From JBGYPP01 sp041838515 (lineage in GTDB: Bacteria > Bacillota > Clostridia > Lachnospirales > Lachnospiraceae): a DNA stretch of 45,392 nt. This document shows, in pieces, positions 8,291-16,802 of this stretch. Location of the stretch: positions 1 through 45,392 of the forward strand of contig JBGYPP010000013.1 in the NCBI GenBank assembly GCA_041838515.1, read 5' to 3'. Under the pieces are notes generated by a model. The model was given only the letters and a program-made list of their open reading frames with translations. It searched no databases and was not told the DNA's origin. The position numbers were made by a program, and so were the translations under genes. Within the stretch, counting starts at the first letter, position 1. The number at the start of each line of letters is the position of its first letter.

Positions 8291-8746
8291 CTAATCCTTT
8301 TTTGAAAAAACGGATAATTCTTCCATAAAATTATGAATATCCGTAAATTGTCTATACACCGAGGCAAAGCGCACATAGGCCACGGGATCTATCTCCCGCA
8401 GACCCTCCATCACCAGCTCCCCAATCTGTACGCTGTCTATCTCCTTTTCCCCCCGGGCGAACAAGACCGTTTCCACGCTGTCCACCAGCGCATCCAGGCG
8501 TTCTATGGCCACGGGCCTCTTATGACAGGCCCGAAGTATGCCGGCGCGCAGCTTGGCCCTGTCATAGGCCTCCCTGTTGTCATCCTTTTTCCTCACCAGC
8601 AGCGGTATGGCCTCCACGGTTTCATAAGTGGTAAATCGGCGGCCGCAGCCCTCACAATGCCGGCGGCGGCGCACGGCCTCCCCCTCCTCCGCCGGCCTAG
8701 AATCCAAAACCTTGCTGTCCAGGTGCCCGCAGTATGGACATTTCAT
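8291..8746 (-). CDS. nrdR: Transcriptional repressor NrdR
   Basis: 151 residues, matching the usual 150. Represses ribonucleotide reductase genes in response to dATP/ATP. The N-terminal zinc ribbon is CPYCG...CEGCGRRFTTYE (C3, C6 and a second Cys pair at about 31/34), followed by an ATP-cone domain starting at IPLLVRKKD with the characteristic VRFASVYRQF near the end. No nrd operon or clear NrdR box is present in the window, so it acts elsewhere. The start overlaps the vanZ-like stop as ATGA, so it is translationally coupled to a membrane protein gene. Confidence 0.97.
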   Translation of the reverse strand: MKCPYCGHLDSKVLDSRPAEEGEAVRRRRHCEGCGRRFTTYETVEAIPLLVRKKDDNREAYDRAKLRAGILRACHKRPVAIERLDALVDSVETVLFARGEKEIDSVQIGELVMEGLREIDPVAYVRFASVYRQFTDIHNFMEELSVFSKKD

Positions 8747-9306
8747 CCCCTCTTACTCCTCCTCAAACCACAGGCGGCCAGAGCTGCCATACAGAAATAG
8801 ACAGCCAGGCCCAGCCAGCCCCCCAGTGTATTGGTCCACAGATCATCCAATTGAAAAAATCCTCGCCCGGTGGCCAGTTGCAGGGACTCCACAGCTAGAC
8901 TGGCCAAGGCGGGAACCGCCCACAGCCATCGCCTGCCCGGAAAGGGATCAAAGACCCAGCCCAGACCAAAGCCCAGGGGCAGAAAGAGCAGTATATTCTC
9001 CAGGGCAAAGGCGCTGTTGCGGCCGTTTGGCCCAAAGGTGGAGAACAGCTGCAGGTCTATGCCCTGAACGGATCCGCTTTCCCGGGAGAGAAAGGTGATC
9101 ATCAGCAGTATAGCCCCATAGGTCTGCAAAAAGGCCAAAGCGCCCGGCGACAGCCGATGCCAGCCCTGCCCCCAGCGGGAGACCGTCCTCCAAAAAAGCC
9201 ACAAAAGGGCAAACACCAGAACGCCAAAGGGCAGATAGACCATGGCCTGGCCCAGATCCCTGACCAGATACCGCCATGTCAGGCCGTCTATGACTATATT
9301 ATTCAC
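8743..9306 (-). CDS. VanZ-like membrane protein
   Basis: 187 residues, mostly hydrophobic, with about five predicted membrane segments. The C-terminal pattern ENILLFLPLGFGLG ... ESLQLATGRGFFQLDDLWTNTLGGWLGL is typical of the VanZ family, whose name-giving member raises teicoplanin resistance by an unknown mechanism; most family members have no proven function. The start is the GTG at 9306, which overlaps the upstream stop as GTGA. A longer form beginning at 9381 would run deep into the upstream gene. Its position between an unknown small gene and nrdR gives no hint of a glycopeptide-resistance cluster: vanH, vanA and vanX are absent. Confidence 0.85.
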   Translation of the reverse strand: MNNIVIDGLTWRYLVRDLGQAMVYLPFGVLVFALLWLFWRTVSRWGQGWHRLSPGALAFLQTYGAILLMITFLSRESGSVQGIDLQLFSTFGPNGRNSAFALENILLFLPLGFGLGWVFDPFPGRRWLWAVPALASLAVESLQLATGRGFFQLDDLWTNTLGGWLGLAVYFCMAALAACGLRRSKRG

Positions 9307-9608
9307 GCTTCCAACCTTTCCCAATGCCGGGCGTACTCGGCAAAATCTTCCCTGTGGGCCTCCCACTGCCCCCGAAGCCACTCTATGGCCCCGTCCAAAC
9401 CCTCCTGGCCAAAAGGAAAATCCGCCTGAAGCACACGCTCCTTAGGCGTATTGGCCAGATTGTACGGCTCCGGCCAAGCCAGCGCCAGCAGCCTCTCCTC
9501 CCCCTCCTGCACCCTGCGTTCCAGACGGTAGCGCAGAGGCTGGCAGGAACCAGTATAAGCCGCCTGCTTCAGATAACCTAAATACAATATATCGTCTTTT
9601 TTTATCAT
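9303..9608 (-). CDS. Conserved hypothetical protein, about 101 residues
   Basis: Small soluble protein starting MIKKDDILYLGYLKQAAYTG, with the segments YRLERR, LAWPEPYNLANTPKE and FPFGQEGLDGAIEWL. I have the impression that similar short proteins occur in related Clostridia, but I know no function and no catalytic motif is visible. The ATG at 9608 is preferred over an upstream in-frame Met at 9689, because that longer form would translate through the ftsZ terminator hairpin. The ribosome-binding site (TTTGGAAT) is weak. It is the first gene of the vanZ-nrdR-aro operon, and the T-tract of the terminator ends only nine bases before its start codon, so expression may depend on read-through from ftsZ. 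Confidence 0.6.
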   Translation of the reverse strand: MIKKDDILYLGYLKQAAYTGSCQPLRYRLERRVQEGEERLLALAWPEPYNLANTPKERVLQADFPFGQEGLDGAIEWLRGQWEAHREDFAEYARHWERLEA

Positions 9609-9616
9609 ATTATTCC

Positions 9617-9650
9617 AAACAAAAGGCCAGGGCTCCGCTCTCCCTGGCCT
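9617..9650 (-). terminator. Terminator after ftsZ
   Basis: Minus-strand stem AGGCCAGGG/CCCTGGCCT with a nine-base loop, followed by TTTGTTT. It closes the division cluster. The next start codon (9608) is only nine bases beyond the T-tract, leaving no room for a separate promoter. Confidence 0.8.
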
Positions 9651-9696
9651 CTTTGCTCTCCGGCCACACCGGGGAGGGCTGCTCTGCATTTTATAG

Positions 9697-10830
9697 TTAT
9701 TTCAGGAAATCCGGCACTACCAAAGGCTTTGATTGGTAGCTGCTCTGTATATTGCCGTCAAATTTTGGCAGACTGGCAGGCTCCTGGGGACGGACCACAG
9801 GCTCCGCCTGGTACCTCTCCTGTTTTTGGCCGGCGCCCACATAACCCGGCTTGGGCAGGGACTGCACGGCGGCAGGCTGGCTATTCTCAGGCAAGCCTGT
9901 AGCTATAATGGTCACGCAGCACTCGTCCTGCATCTCCTTGTTCTCCACAGCGCCCACAAAGGCGTTGAGGTTGTCCCCGGCCAATTGGTTGACGTACTCA
10001 GAGGCCTCGAGCATATCTGAGAGCGTAATATCCCCTGATATATTGATAATCACATCCGTAGCGCCTCTTATGCTGGTTTCCAGCAAAGGGCTGTTCAGCG
10101 CCCTCTCTGCAGCCGCCCGGCCCTTGTTCTCTCCCTTGCCCTTGCCTATGCCTATATGCGCCACGCCCTTGCCCTTCATCACCGTCTGCACATCGGCAAA
10201 ATCCAGGTTGACCATGCCGGGCAGCTTGATCAGATCGGTTATGCCCAGCACCGACTGCTGCAATACCTCATCGGCCATCTTAAAGGCGTTGGACAGGGGC
10301 ATGCCCTTTGCCATCTCCAGCAGTTTGTCATTGGGTATAACTATCACACTGTCCACGCTCTCCCGCAGCTTCTCCAGACCCTCCAGCGCGCGCTGCATGC
10401 GTTTATTGCCCTCAAAGGTAAAGGGCTTGGTCACTATGGCCACAGTCAATATGCCCATATCCTTGGCCAGACGGGCCACCACAGGCGCGGCGCCCGTACC
10501 CGTTCCGCCGCCCATGCCGCAGGTGACAAATACCATATCCGCCTCACGCAGCATCTGGCGTATCTCTTCCTCGCTCTCCTGGGCCGCCTTCTCACCCACC
10601 TTGGGATCCGCGCCGGCGCCCAAGCCCTTGCCGTTCTTCTCCCCTATCAAAATGGTATCCTTGGCCTTGCACAGATCCAGAGCCTGCTTGTCCGTATTGA
10701 TACCTATAAACTCCACCGTGTCTATATTGTCATTGATCATGCGGGTGATGGCATTATTGCCGGCCCCGCCCACGCCTACTACCATTATACGCTCATTGCC
10801 CGGGGCAATGGATTCTCTCATCTCGTACAA
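9697..10830 (-). CDS. ftsZ: Cell division GTPase FtsZ
   Basis: 377 residues, within the normal range. Tubulin homologue that polymerises into the Z ring. The GTP-binding GGAGNNA lies at 21-27 and the tubulin signature GMGGGTGTG at 105-113. Later come the catalytic T7 region (NLDFADV), a variable proline/glutamine-rich linker from about 318, and the conserved C-terminal peptide ending VPDFLK, which binds FtsA/SepF/ZapA-type partners. The start is a TTG at 10830: AGGAGG stands seven bases before it, while the ATG at 10821 is 16 bases away. It has its own promoter in the 85-base gap after divIB, in addition to read-through from the mraZ promoter. Confidence 0.98.
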   Translation of the reverse strand: MYEMRESIAPGNERIMVVGVGGAGNNAITRMINDNIDTVEFIGINTDKQALDLCKAKDTILIGEKNGKGLGAGADPKVGEKAAQESEEEIRQMLREADMVFVTCGMGGGTGTGAAPVVARLAKDMGILTVAIVTKPFTFEGNKRMQRALEGLEKLRESVDSVIVIPNDKLLEMAKGMPLSNAFKMADEVLQQSVLGITDLIKLPGMVNLDFADVQTVMKGKGVAHIGIGKGKGENKGRAAAERALNSPLLETSIRGATDVIINISGDITLSDMLEASEYVNQLAGDNLNAFVGAVENKEMQDECCVTIIATGLPENSQPAAVQSLPKPGYVGAGQKQERYQAEPVVRPQEPASLPKFDGNIQSSYQSKPLVVPDFLK

Positions 10831-10864
10831 GTTCTTACCTCCTATGCAGCCTGACTTATACTAC

Positions 10865-10893
10865 ATCATATAACCATTTCCGCCTTTTTACAA
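10865..10893 (-). promoter_or_regulatory. Predicted internal promoter for ftsZ
   Basis: Minus-strand TTGTAA (10893-10888), 17-base spacer, TATGAT (10870-10865), placed in the only sizeable gap of the division cluster. The predicted transcription start near 10858 leaves about 28 nt before the TTG start codon. Confidence 0.6.
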
Positions 10894-10915
10894 GCAGAAT
10901 TTGGCAAAATCCGCC

Positions 10916-11632
10916 TCAATCTGCAGGCGTAAAGGTAATGGTTTCTTCCCCCCCTTTATAGTTGGAAAGATCCAAAACGCCCCTCTCTCCCTGCCATACC
11001 GCCAGCATATCCTTCAGCGCCACCAGCTTCTCCTCCAAATACCCCTCACGGCCCAAATCCACCCGCAGCTCCCCAAATACCAGAGCCGCCCGGGAGGATC
11101 TTCCAAAGACCAGTCCATCAGCCTCAAGGCCATATTTGTCCAATAATTTGGTTATATCCATAATGCGGCCAAATACCTGGTCATCCTCTACCGGCAGCCT
11201 CTCCCCCAGCACGATATGGTCAAAGGAGAGGCCGGATATCAGCGGTATGCCCTGGGTCTTTTCCTTGGAACTCTCAACCACAAATCCGTCTTTGTCAAAA
11301 TATAAATAGCTGTCCAGATGCTGCACATAGCCGGCCAGGGCCTTTTCATAGACCTTGATCTTGACCGTATCCCTGGATAAGGCCTCCACCTCCATCACAT
11401 CCACAAAGGGCACGCCCTCTATGCCCTGCCTGCGGTAGCGCCAGCGAAGGTAGAGGGAATTGCCGCCCAAGGGCCCCTGCATGACCATATCCCGGATCTC
11501 CTCCCGGGTGTAATGCACATTGCCCTCCACATAGACCGTTTTTACGGCGAAATAGGTATAGAGAAAAAAGCCCGTACCCGCCGACAGCGCCGCCAAAATC
11601 AGGAAAAGGGCCAACAGCCGCTTTCCACTCAA
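10916..11632 (-). CDS. divIB: Cell division protein DivIB/FtsQ
   Basis: 238-residue bitopic membrane protein. A very short cytoplasmic tail is followed by one transmembrane helix (about 5-27, LLALFLILAALSAGTGFFLY) and an extracellular POTRA domain (KTVYVEGNVHYTREEIRDMV), then the DivIB/FtsQ beta domain. It bridges FtsL/DivIC to the septal wall synthases. The start is a TTG at 11632 within AAGGAGGTGAGGAATTGA, so the ideal ribosome-binding site and the overlap with the ftsW stop (TTGA) agree. It is shorter than B. subtilis DivIB mainly because the cytoplasmic tail is reduced. Confidence 0.9.
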   Translation of the reverse strand: MSGKRLLALFLILAALSAGTGFFLYTYFAVKTVYVEGNVHYTREEIRDMVMQGPLGGNSLYLRWRYRRQGIEGVPFVDVMEVEALSRDTVKIKVYEKALAGYVQHLDSYLYFDKDGFVVESSKEKTQGIPLISGLSFDHIVLGERLPVEDDQVFGRIMDITKLLDKYGLEADGLVFGRSSRAALVFGELRVDLGREGYLEEKLVALKDMLAVWQGERGVLDLSNYKGGEETITFTPAD

Positions 11633-12801
11633 TTCCTCACCTCCTTGCCCTCCTCCTGCAGGGGAAATTTGGACACGCCCAGCACTATGCCCACCTCCGC
11701 CAGCAAAAACACCACCGAGGTCCCCCCATAACTGATAAAGGGCAGGGATACCCCGGTATTGGGCATGGAGTTGGTGGCCACGGCCACATTCAGCAGAACC
11801 TGTATGGCAAAATGCGCCAATACGCCGCAGGTCAGCAGCAGGCCCAGCACGGACTCTGATCTAAGACCCACCTCCAGCAGCATCCAGAGCAGGAGGCAGA
11901 ATAGGAAGAGCACGCCCACGCCGCCCACCACGCCCAGCTCCTCGCAGATCACGGCGAATATCATATCGTTTTGGACCTCGGGTATGACCCCAAGCTTCTG
12001 CATACCCTCCCCCAGGCCCTTGCCCTGTATGCCGCCTGAACCTATGGCATATAAGCCCTGAAGAATTTGAAATCCCGAGCCGGACACATACTTTTCCGGA
12101 TCCAGCCAGGCCAGCACTCTGGCCCCCCGGAAGTTCATCTTGTCCTCCTCACCGCTTAGGACCATCTTCTCCGCCTGGGATAAGAGATAGCGGACCAGGG
12201 CAAAGCCGCCCACAGCGCCCAGGGCCGAAAAAAGCACAAAACGCCAGTAATCCCGTATGGCCACAAAATAGATAACGGCGGATATGCCCATAACGATAAT
12301 GGCCGAGCTCAGATTGCGGGTGATGACCAGAAGCATCAGCGCCAGTATGCCGGGGGGGAGAAAATACAGCACAGTTCCCCGCAGGCCGGCCAGCCTCTTG
12401 CCCAGATATATGGCCATGACCGCGCCGCAGAGTATGGCCGCCAGTTTGGCCAACTCCGCCGGCTGGAAGTTCAAATTGATAAAGGGCAGGCGGATCCAAC
12501 GCTTGGCTCCGTATTTCTCATTTCCAAAGGGTATGATCATCAATATGCTAAAAGCCGCCGCCGCCCAGGCGGGTATGGCCATATAGGGCCACAGCGTATA
12601 CGGCATGGCCTGACAGACCACCAGCACGGCCAGCCCCACGCCCAGAGCGCCCAATTGCTTCCAGAAATAATACGCCCCGTCCTTGTTGTCCATCATGGCG
12701 CCGTAGGAGGATGAGGAATAGATCATCAGCAGTCCAAAAACGGCGATAAAGAGAACCATAAACAACAGGTAATAATCCATACGTCCGGCTCTTCTGCCCA
12801 T
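11629..12801 (-). CDS. ftsW: Septal peptidoglycan polymerase FtsW (SEDS family)
   Basis: 390-residue polytopic SEDS glycosyltransferase with about 10 membrane helices, polymerising lipid II with the PBP encoded three genes upstream in transcription order. Family motifs are visible: KQLGALGVGLAVLVVC, the FQPAELAKLA segment carrying the conserved PAE, the extracellular loop QILQGLYAIGSGGIQGKGLGEG with KLGVIPEVQNDMIFAVICEELG, and the C-terminal PNTGVSLPFISYGGTS. The start at 12801 has AGGGGGG a few bases upstream; a Met seven codons later at 12780 is a less supported alternative. It sits between murD and divIB in the standard order. Confidence 0.96.
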   Translation of the reverse strand: MGRRAGRMDYYLLFMVLFIAVFGLLMIYSSSSYGAMMDNKDGAYYFWKQLGALGVGLAVLVVCQAMPYTLWPYMAIPAWAAAAFSILMIIPFGNEKYGAKRWIRLPFINLNFQPAELAKLAAILCGAVMAIYLGKRLAGLRGTVLYFLPPGILALMLLVITRNLSSAIIVMGISAVIYFVAIRDYWRFVLFSALGAVGGFALVRYLLSQAEKMVLSGEEDKMNFRGARVLAWLDPEKYVSGSGFQILQGLYAIGSGGIQGKGLGEGMQKLGVIPEVQNDMIFAVICEELGVVGGVGVLFLFCLLLWMLLEVGLRSESVLGLLLTCGVLAHFAIQVLLNVAVATNSMPNTGVSLPFISYGGTSVVFLLAEVGIVLGVSKFPLQEEGKEVRN

Positions 12802-12809
12802 AAGCCCCC

Positions 12810-14162
12810 CTATTCCAGCCCTCTGGCATAGGCGGCGAAGCGCTCACCCCTTTGCACATAATTGTCAAACATGCCCCAGCTGGCACAGGCCGGTGACAGC
12901 AGCACCGCATCCCCGGGACCGGCCAGGCGGGTGGCCTCGGCTAAGGCGCGGTCAAATTCCTCAAAGATATGGATGTTTTCCATTCCCAGCTCTCTGGCCT
13001 CCCGGCATATGCGCTGCGCCGTGGCGCCCACCAGTACCAAGGCCTTGGTCCGAGGTTTTGCCGCGCTTAGCCACTCTCCAAAACCGCCTCCCTTGTCATA
13101 TCCCCCGGCCAGCAGCACCGTGGGCCTCTCCATGGCCAGTATGCCCTGTATGGCCGCATCCGGATTGGTGGCTTTGGAATCATTGTAATAATCCACGCCT
13201 CTCCGGCTGCATATATACTCTATCCTGTGAGCTACGGCGCGGAAGTCCTTTACGGCCTCCAATATCTTCTCCATGGGAACGCCGCCGCTGTATGCCATGG
13301 CTATGGCCGCCAGCGCATTCTCCACATTGCACAGGCCCACCAGTGCAAAATCCTTCTTCACATCCAGGAGCCGCCTCCGTTCTCCCTCCCCTGCCTGCCA
13401 CAGCCAGCCCTGGTGATAATAAAACCCCTCCTCCAACTCCCGGCGGGAGGAGAACCATACCACTGCAGCCGGACAGCGGGTGGCAAAGTCCCTCAGCAGC
13501 TTATCCTCGTAATTTAATATACAAAAATCTGATTTGGTTTGATTGTTACATATTTTTTCCTTTGTTGATGCATAATTTTCCATGCTGCCATGGCGGTCCA
13601 AATGGTCTGGGGTGATATTGAGTATGGCGCTGACATGGGGCCGGAAGTCATGCGCTGTTTCCAATTGGAAGCTGGATATCTCCAGAACGCTGACGCTCTC
13701 GGCCGAGCTGCGCCCCACGGCCCCGGCATAGGCCTGGCCTATATTGCCGGCCACCAGCACAGACTCCTCGCCCAAATGCCTGGACCAAATGCTGCCCAGC
13801 AGTGTGGTGGTGGTGGTTTTGCCATTGGTGCCGGTCAGAGCAAAGACCCGTCCCTTATCCTCGGCAAACGCCAGTTCTATCTCTCCGGTCAAACGGCCTC
13901 CGGCCGCCTCCACAGCTTTGGCCAAAGACCCAAAGGCGGATATGCCGGGGCTGAGCACGGCCAGCGGAGCCAGCGCGCCATAGGCCGGCTGCCACTCCCC
14001 CCCCAGCCTGGATATCTGCCCGCCCCCCGGGGGCAGCGCCTCCTCCTGGGCAAATTTCTTGTCATAGATCCATACGCCATAGCCCTGCCCGGCCAGCAGG
14101 GCGGCGGCTGCCTCCCCGCTGGCGCCCGCCCCCAGCACCAGCGCTGTTTTGTACTCTGCCAT
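12810..14162 (-). CDS. murD: UDP-N-acetylmuramoyl-L-alanine:D-glutamate ligase
   Basis: 450 residues, normal length. Adds D-glutamate to UDP-MurNAc-L-Ala in the cytoplasm, using ATP. An N-terminal Rossmann domain (ALVLGAGASGEAAAALL) binds the UDP moiety. The central Mur ligase domain has P-loop GTNGKTTTTT (111-120), NITPDHLDRHGSMENY, and the carbamylated-lysine region; the C-terminal domain carries VAHRIEYI and DYYNDSKATNPDA. The ATG at 14162 follows AAGGAGG by four bases. mraY and murF, often next to murD, are absent here. Confidence 0.97.
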   Translation of the reverse strand: MAEYKTALVLGAGASGEAAAALLAGQGYGVWIYDKKFAQEEALPPGGGQISRLGGEWQPAYGALAPLAVLSPGISAFGSLAKAVEAAGGRLTGEIELAFAEDKGRVFALTGTNGKTTTTTLLGSIWSRHLGEESVLVAGNIGQAYAGAVGRSSAESVSVLEISSFQLETAHDFRPHVSAILNITPDHLDRHGSMENYASTKEKICNNQTKSDFCILNYEDKLLRDFATRCPAAVVWFSSRRELEEGFYYHQGWLWQAGEGERRRLLDVKKDFALVGLCNVENALAAIAMAYSGGVPMEKILEAVKDFRAVAHRIEYICSRRGVDYYNDSKATNPDAAIQGILAMERPTVLLAGGYDKGGGFGEWLSAAKPRTKALVLVGATAQRICREARELGMENIHIFEEFDRALAEATRLAGPGDAVLLSPACASWGMFDNYVQRGERFAAYARGLE

Positions 14163-14186
14163 ACACCCTCCTTTTGCCCTTGGGTC

Positions 14187-16316
14187 TCAGCGAGGGTCCT
14201 CCCCTCCCTGGGATATGGGCATATCGTTTGCCCCGGCCGGCAGGGCGGCGTAATCCTCAATCTCCTCCGACTGGACAGATGCCTCCGGCTGGCCCTCAGA
14301 GGGCGCTGCCTCTGAAGCGGCTGCGCCGGACCCCCCGGCGGAGGATGCCTCGGCGGACTCCTCAGAGGCCGGCTGGGCATCCCCGCCGCTGACGGCGTAT
14401 TGCTGCAATACGGCCACTTTTTTGGCCTCCAGCTCCGCGCTCTCCTCCTCGCTCAAAGGCTCCGTCATATAAATGCCCATATAGGGCAGCACTTCCGTCA
14501 AAATCTCCCGCACCAGCGTAGTCGCCATCTTGGCATCGTCCTGCTTGGCCACATTGGGTCTGTCCACCACCATATATATGGCTATCTGGGGCTGATCCGC
14601 AGGCGCAAAGCCCATAAAAGATACGATATATTCCCCATTGCCCCTGGGCAGGGTCTGGGCTGTGCCGGTCTTGCCGCCTATGGCATATCCGGCCGGCCTG
14701 GCAGTGCGGCCGGTACGCCTCTCGCCGCCCTCCTCCATCACAGTGGCCCGGCAGTACTGACGTATCTTGGCGGATACGGCCTCCGATATCACCTGCTTGA
14801 GCACCCTGGGCTCTATCTCCTCCACTGTGGCGCCGCTGTCATTGGTAATCTTGTCTACCAGCCGGGGCTGGTAGTAATATCCGCCGTTGATCAGGGAGGC
14901 AAAACCGGAGATCATCTGTATCATGCTCACATTAAAACTCTGGCCAAAGCTGTTGGTGGCCAGATCCACCGCCCGCATCCTGTCCGCCGTATACACCAGG
15001 CCTTGGGTCCTGGCCTCCCCGGCCAGATCCACATTGGTCTTTAGGCCAAAGCCAAAATCCTTTTGGTACTTGGCAAAGCTGGACTGGCCCATGGCCTGTG
15101 CTATCTCCATCAGCGCCACATTGCAGGACCAGGCTATGGAGTCCTGCACTGTCACCGCGCCGTCGCCAAAGCGGGTATGGCAGCGTATGACCCTGTCATC
15201 CACAGTCAGGGAACCATTGCACTGGTAGACCTCTCCTCCGGTGATGGCGCCGCAATCCAGCGCCGAGGCCACGGTAAAGGGCTTGATGGTGGATCCCGGC
15301 TCATAGGTGTCGGATATGCAGTAATTGCGCCAAATCTGATTGAGCCTGTCCATCCTGGTCCCGTCCAGCTCCCAGGACTGTATCTGCTCCGGCGTGTAAT
15401 ACAGGGACAAATCCCGGGGATTGTTCAGGTCAAACACCGGATTGGAGGCCATAGCCAGTATGCCTCCGTTGTTTACATCCATGATGATGCAGGCCAGCTG
15501 GTTGGCCCCCAGCCCCTCCCTGGCCTCATTGCGGTGCGCCAGCTCAAAGGCGTCCAGATGCTTCTCCACTATGGCCTGGATATTGATATCCAGCGTGCTG
15601 TGCAGGGTATGGCCATTGGTGGGAGGCTTGAGATTGACCTCCAGATTGGCATCATCGTTGAGGTACCCATAACGGCGGCCATCTGTGCCGTTAAGCTCCT
15701 CATTGTAATATTCCTCCAGCCCAAAAGAGCCTATATTGTCCGGCACAGTAAATCCTATCACATCGCAGGCCAGGCTGCCATGGGGATAGCTGCGCTTGTA
15801 CTCATCCTGGAACCACACGCCCTTGATGTCGGAATTCTCCTGGCCCTCCAGCTCCAGAAAAGGGGCGATCTGCTCGTAGCTCAGCCTCTTGGCAGCCACA
15901 TACCAGACGGATTCCGGATTGGCGGCCAGATGGCTGCGCAGGGCCTCCATATCCAGTTCAAAGCAGCTCTCCAGAGCTGCCAGCGTAGGCTCCAGATACT
16001 TCTCCTTGTACAGCAGGGCTCTGGCATCTATGATGAGATTGTACACACGGTCGCTGACAGCCAATTTGATGCCCTTGGCATCCACTATATCCCCCCGCCG
16101 GTAGGGCAGACTGACAGAGCTGTAATTGCGCTGGGATAGGACCAATTTTTTATAATTCTCGCCGTTTTCCTTGGTGATATAATAAATACGAAATCCCAGG
16201 GCGCCACAAAGGCACAAGAACAGGCCGAAAAACAGCCTGCTCTTGCGTTGCATGTATCTGGTGGCCTTTTTCTCCCCCCTGCGCCTGGCCATGCGAAGCC
16301 TGTCCATTATACTCAT
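14187..16316 (-). CDS. Class B penicillin-binding protein (FtsI/SpoVD type transpeptidase)
   Basis: 709-residue bitopic PBP. It has a short basic cytoplasmic tail, one membrane helix (about 27-47), a PBP dimerisation domain (from about 70), and a transpeptidase domain with STIK (nucleophile S342, K345), SCN (S397) and KTGT (K549). It cross-links septal peptidoglycan as partner of FtsW. Instead of PASTA domains, the last 80 or so residues form a low-complexity Ala/Ser/Glu-rich tail (GGSGAAASEAAPSEGQ), which is unusual. The position between ftsL and murD argues for the division PBP (FtsI/PbpB). SpoVD is a close relative and cannot be excluded, so no symbol is assigned. The start at 16316 has GGGAGCGG upstream. 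Confidence 0.93.
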   Translation of the reverse strand: MSIMDRLRMARRRGEKKATRYMQRKSRLFFGLFLCLCGALGFRIYYITKENGENYKKLVLSQRNYSSVSLPYRRGDIVDAKGIKLAVSDRVYNLIIDARALLYKEKYLEPTLAALESCFELDMEALRSHLAANPESVWYVAAKRLSYEQIAPFLELEGQENSDIKGVWFQDEYKRSYPHGSLACDVIGFTVPDNIGSFGLEEYYNEELNGTDGRRYGYLNDDANLEVNLKPPTNGHTLHSTLDINIQAIVEKHLDAFELAHRNEAREGLGANQLACIIMDVNNGGILAMASNPVFDLNNPRDLSLYYTPEQIQSWELDGTRMDRLNQIWRNYCISDTYEPGSTIKPFTVASALDCGAITGGEVYQCNGSLTVDDRVIRCHTRFGDGAVTVQDSIAWSCNVALMEIAQAMGQSSFAKYQKDFGFGLKTNVDLAGEARTQGLVYTADRMRAVDLATNSFGQSFNVSMIQMISGFASLINGGYYYQPRLVDKITNDSGATVEEIEPRVLKQVISEAVSAKIRQYCRATVMEEGGERRTGRTARPAGYAIGGKTGTAQTLPRGNGEYIVSFMGFAPADQPQIAIYMVVDRPNVAKQDDAKMATTLVREILTEVLPYMGIYMTEPLSEEESAELEAKKVAVLQQYAVSGGDAQPASEESAEASSAGGSGAAASEAAPSEGQPEASVQSEEIEDYAALPAGANDMPISQGGEDPR

Positions 16317-16328
16317 AGCCGCTCCCGC

Positions 16329-16784
16329 CTACTTGGCTCTGCGCATATAATCATTGCCTTCAGAGGAGAAGGTGACTATCTGTCCCTGGTCCGCATACAC
16401 CATGCCCAGTTCGCCTATGGCTATGCGGCGCACCTCTTCCAAATCTATGCTGCTCTCTATGCGTATGGCATAGGAATCATTAAAGGAACGCAGATCATTT
16501 AGGCGCTCCTCCATGGATGCCAGCTCCAACACGTTCTGGTTCACGCTGTGCAGCGTACTGATATAGTGAAAAACAATCCACAACAGGACCGCCATAGCCA
16601 TGGTCATAAACAGCCTCTGGCCCAGGCCCATACGGCCGGCCAAGGCCTGATTCTTGCCGGACCGCAGTATGGGGCCGGCCTCCTGGGGGCTGCCCGGATA
16701 AGGCCTCCCCTGAGGCCTGGGGGATTCCAAACGCCTGGCCGTATTTCCCTCTATGCTGTACCGTGCATTTCTCCGTGCGGCCAT
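16329..16784 (-). CDS. ftsL: Cell division protein FtsL
   Basis: 151-residue bitopic protein. A basic, Pro/Arg-rich cytoplasmic N-terminus of about 55 residues is followed by one membrane helix (about 58-75, MTMAMAVLLWIVFHYI) and a short extracellular coiled-coil segment (VLELASMEERLNDLRSFND), ending in EVRRIAIGELGMVYADQGQI, the usual FtsL C-terminal pattern. FtsL works with DivIB and DivIC to activate FtsW and its PBP. Sequence conservation in this family is poor; the assignment rests on topology and on its place between rsmH and the PBP gene. The ATG at 16784 has GGGGGAGG upstream. Confidence 0.85.
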   Translation of the reverse strand: MAARRNARYSIEGNTARRLESPRPQGRPYPGSPQEAGPILRSGKNQALAGRMGLGQRLFMTMAMAVLLWIVFHYISTLHSVNQNVLELASMEERLNDLRSFNDSYAIRIESSIDLEEVRRIAIGELGMVYADQGQIVTFSSEGNDYMRRAK

Positions 16785-16802
16785 CCGTCCTCCCCCTTTC
16801 CA

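Noticed and set aside
8743..9306. Glycopeptide-resistance cluster
   Set aside because: Only a VanZ-like protein is present. vanH, vanA, vanX and a VanRS pair are missing, and the response regulator at 10-1410 is of the AraC type.
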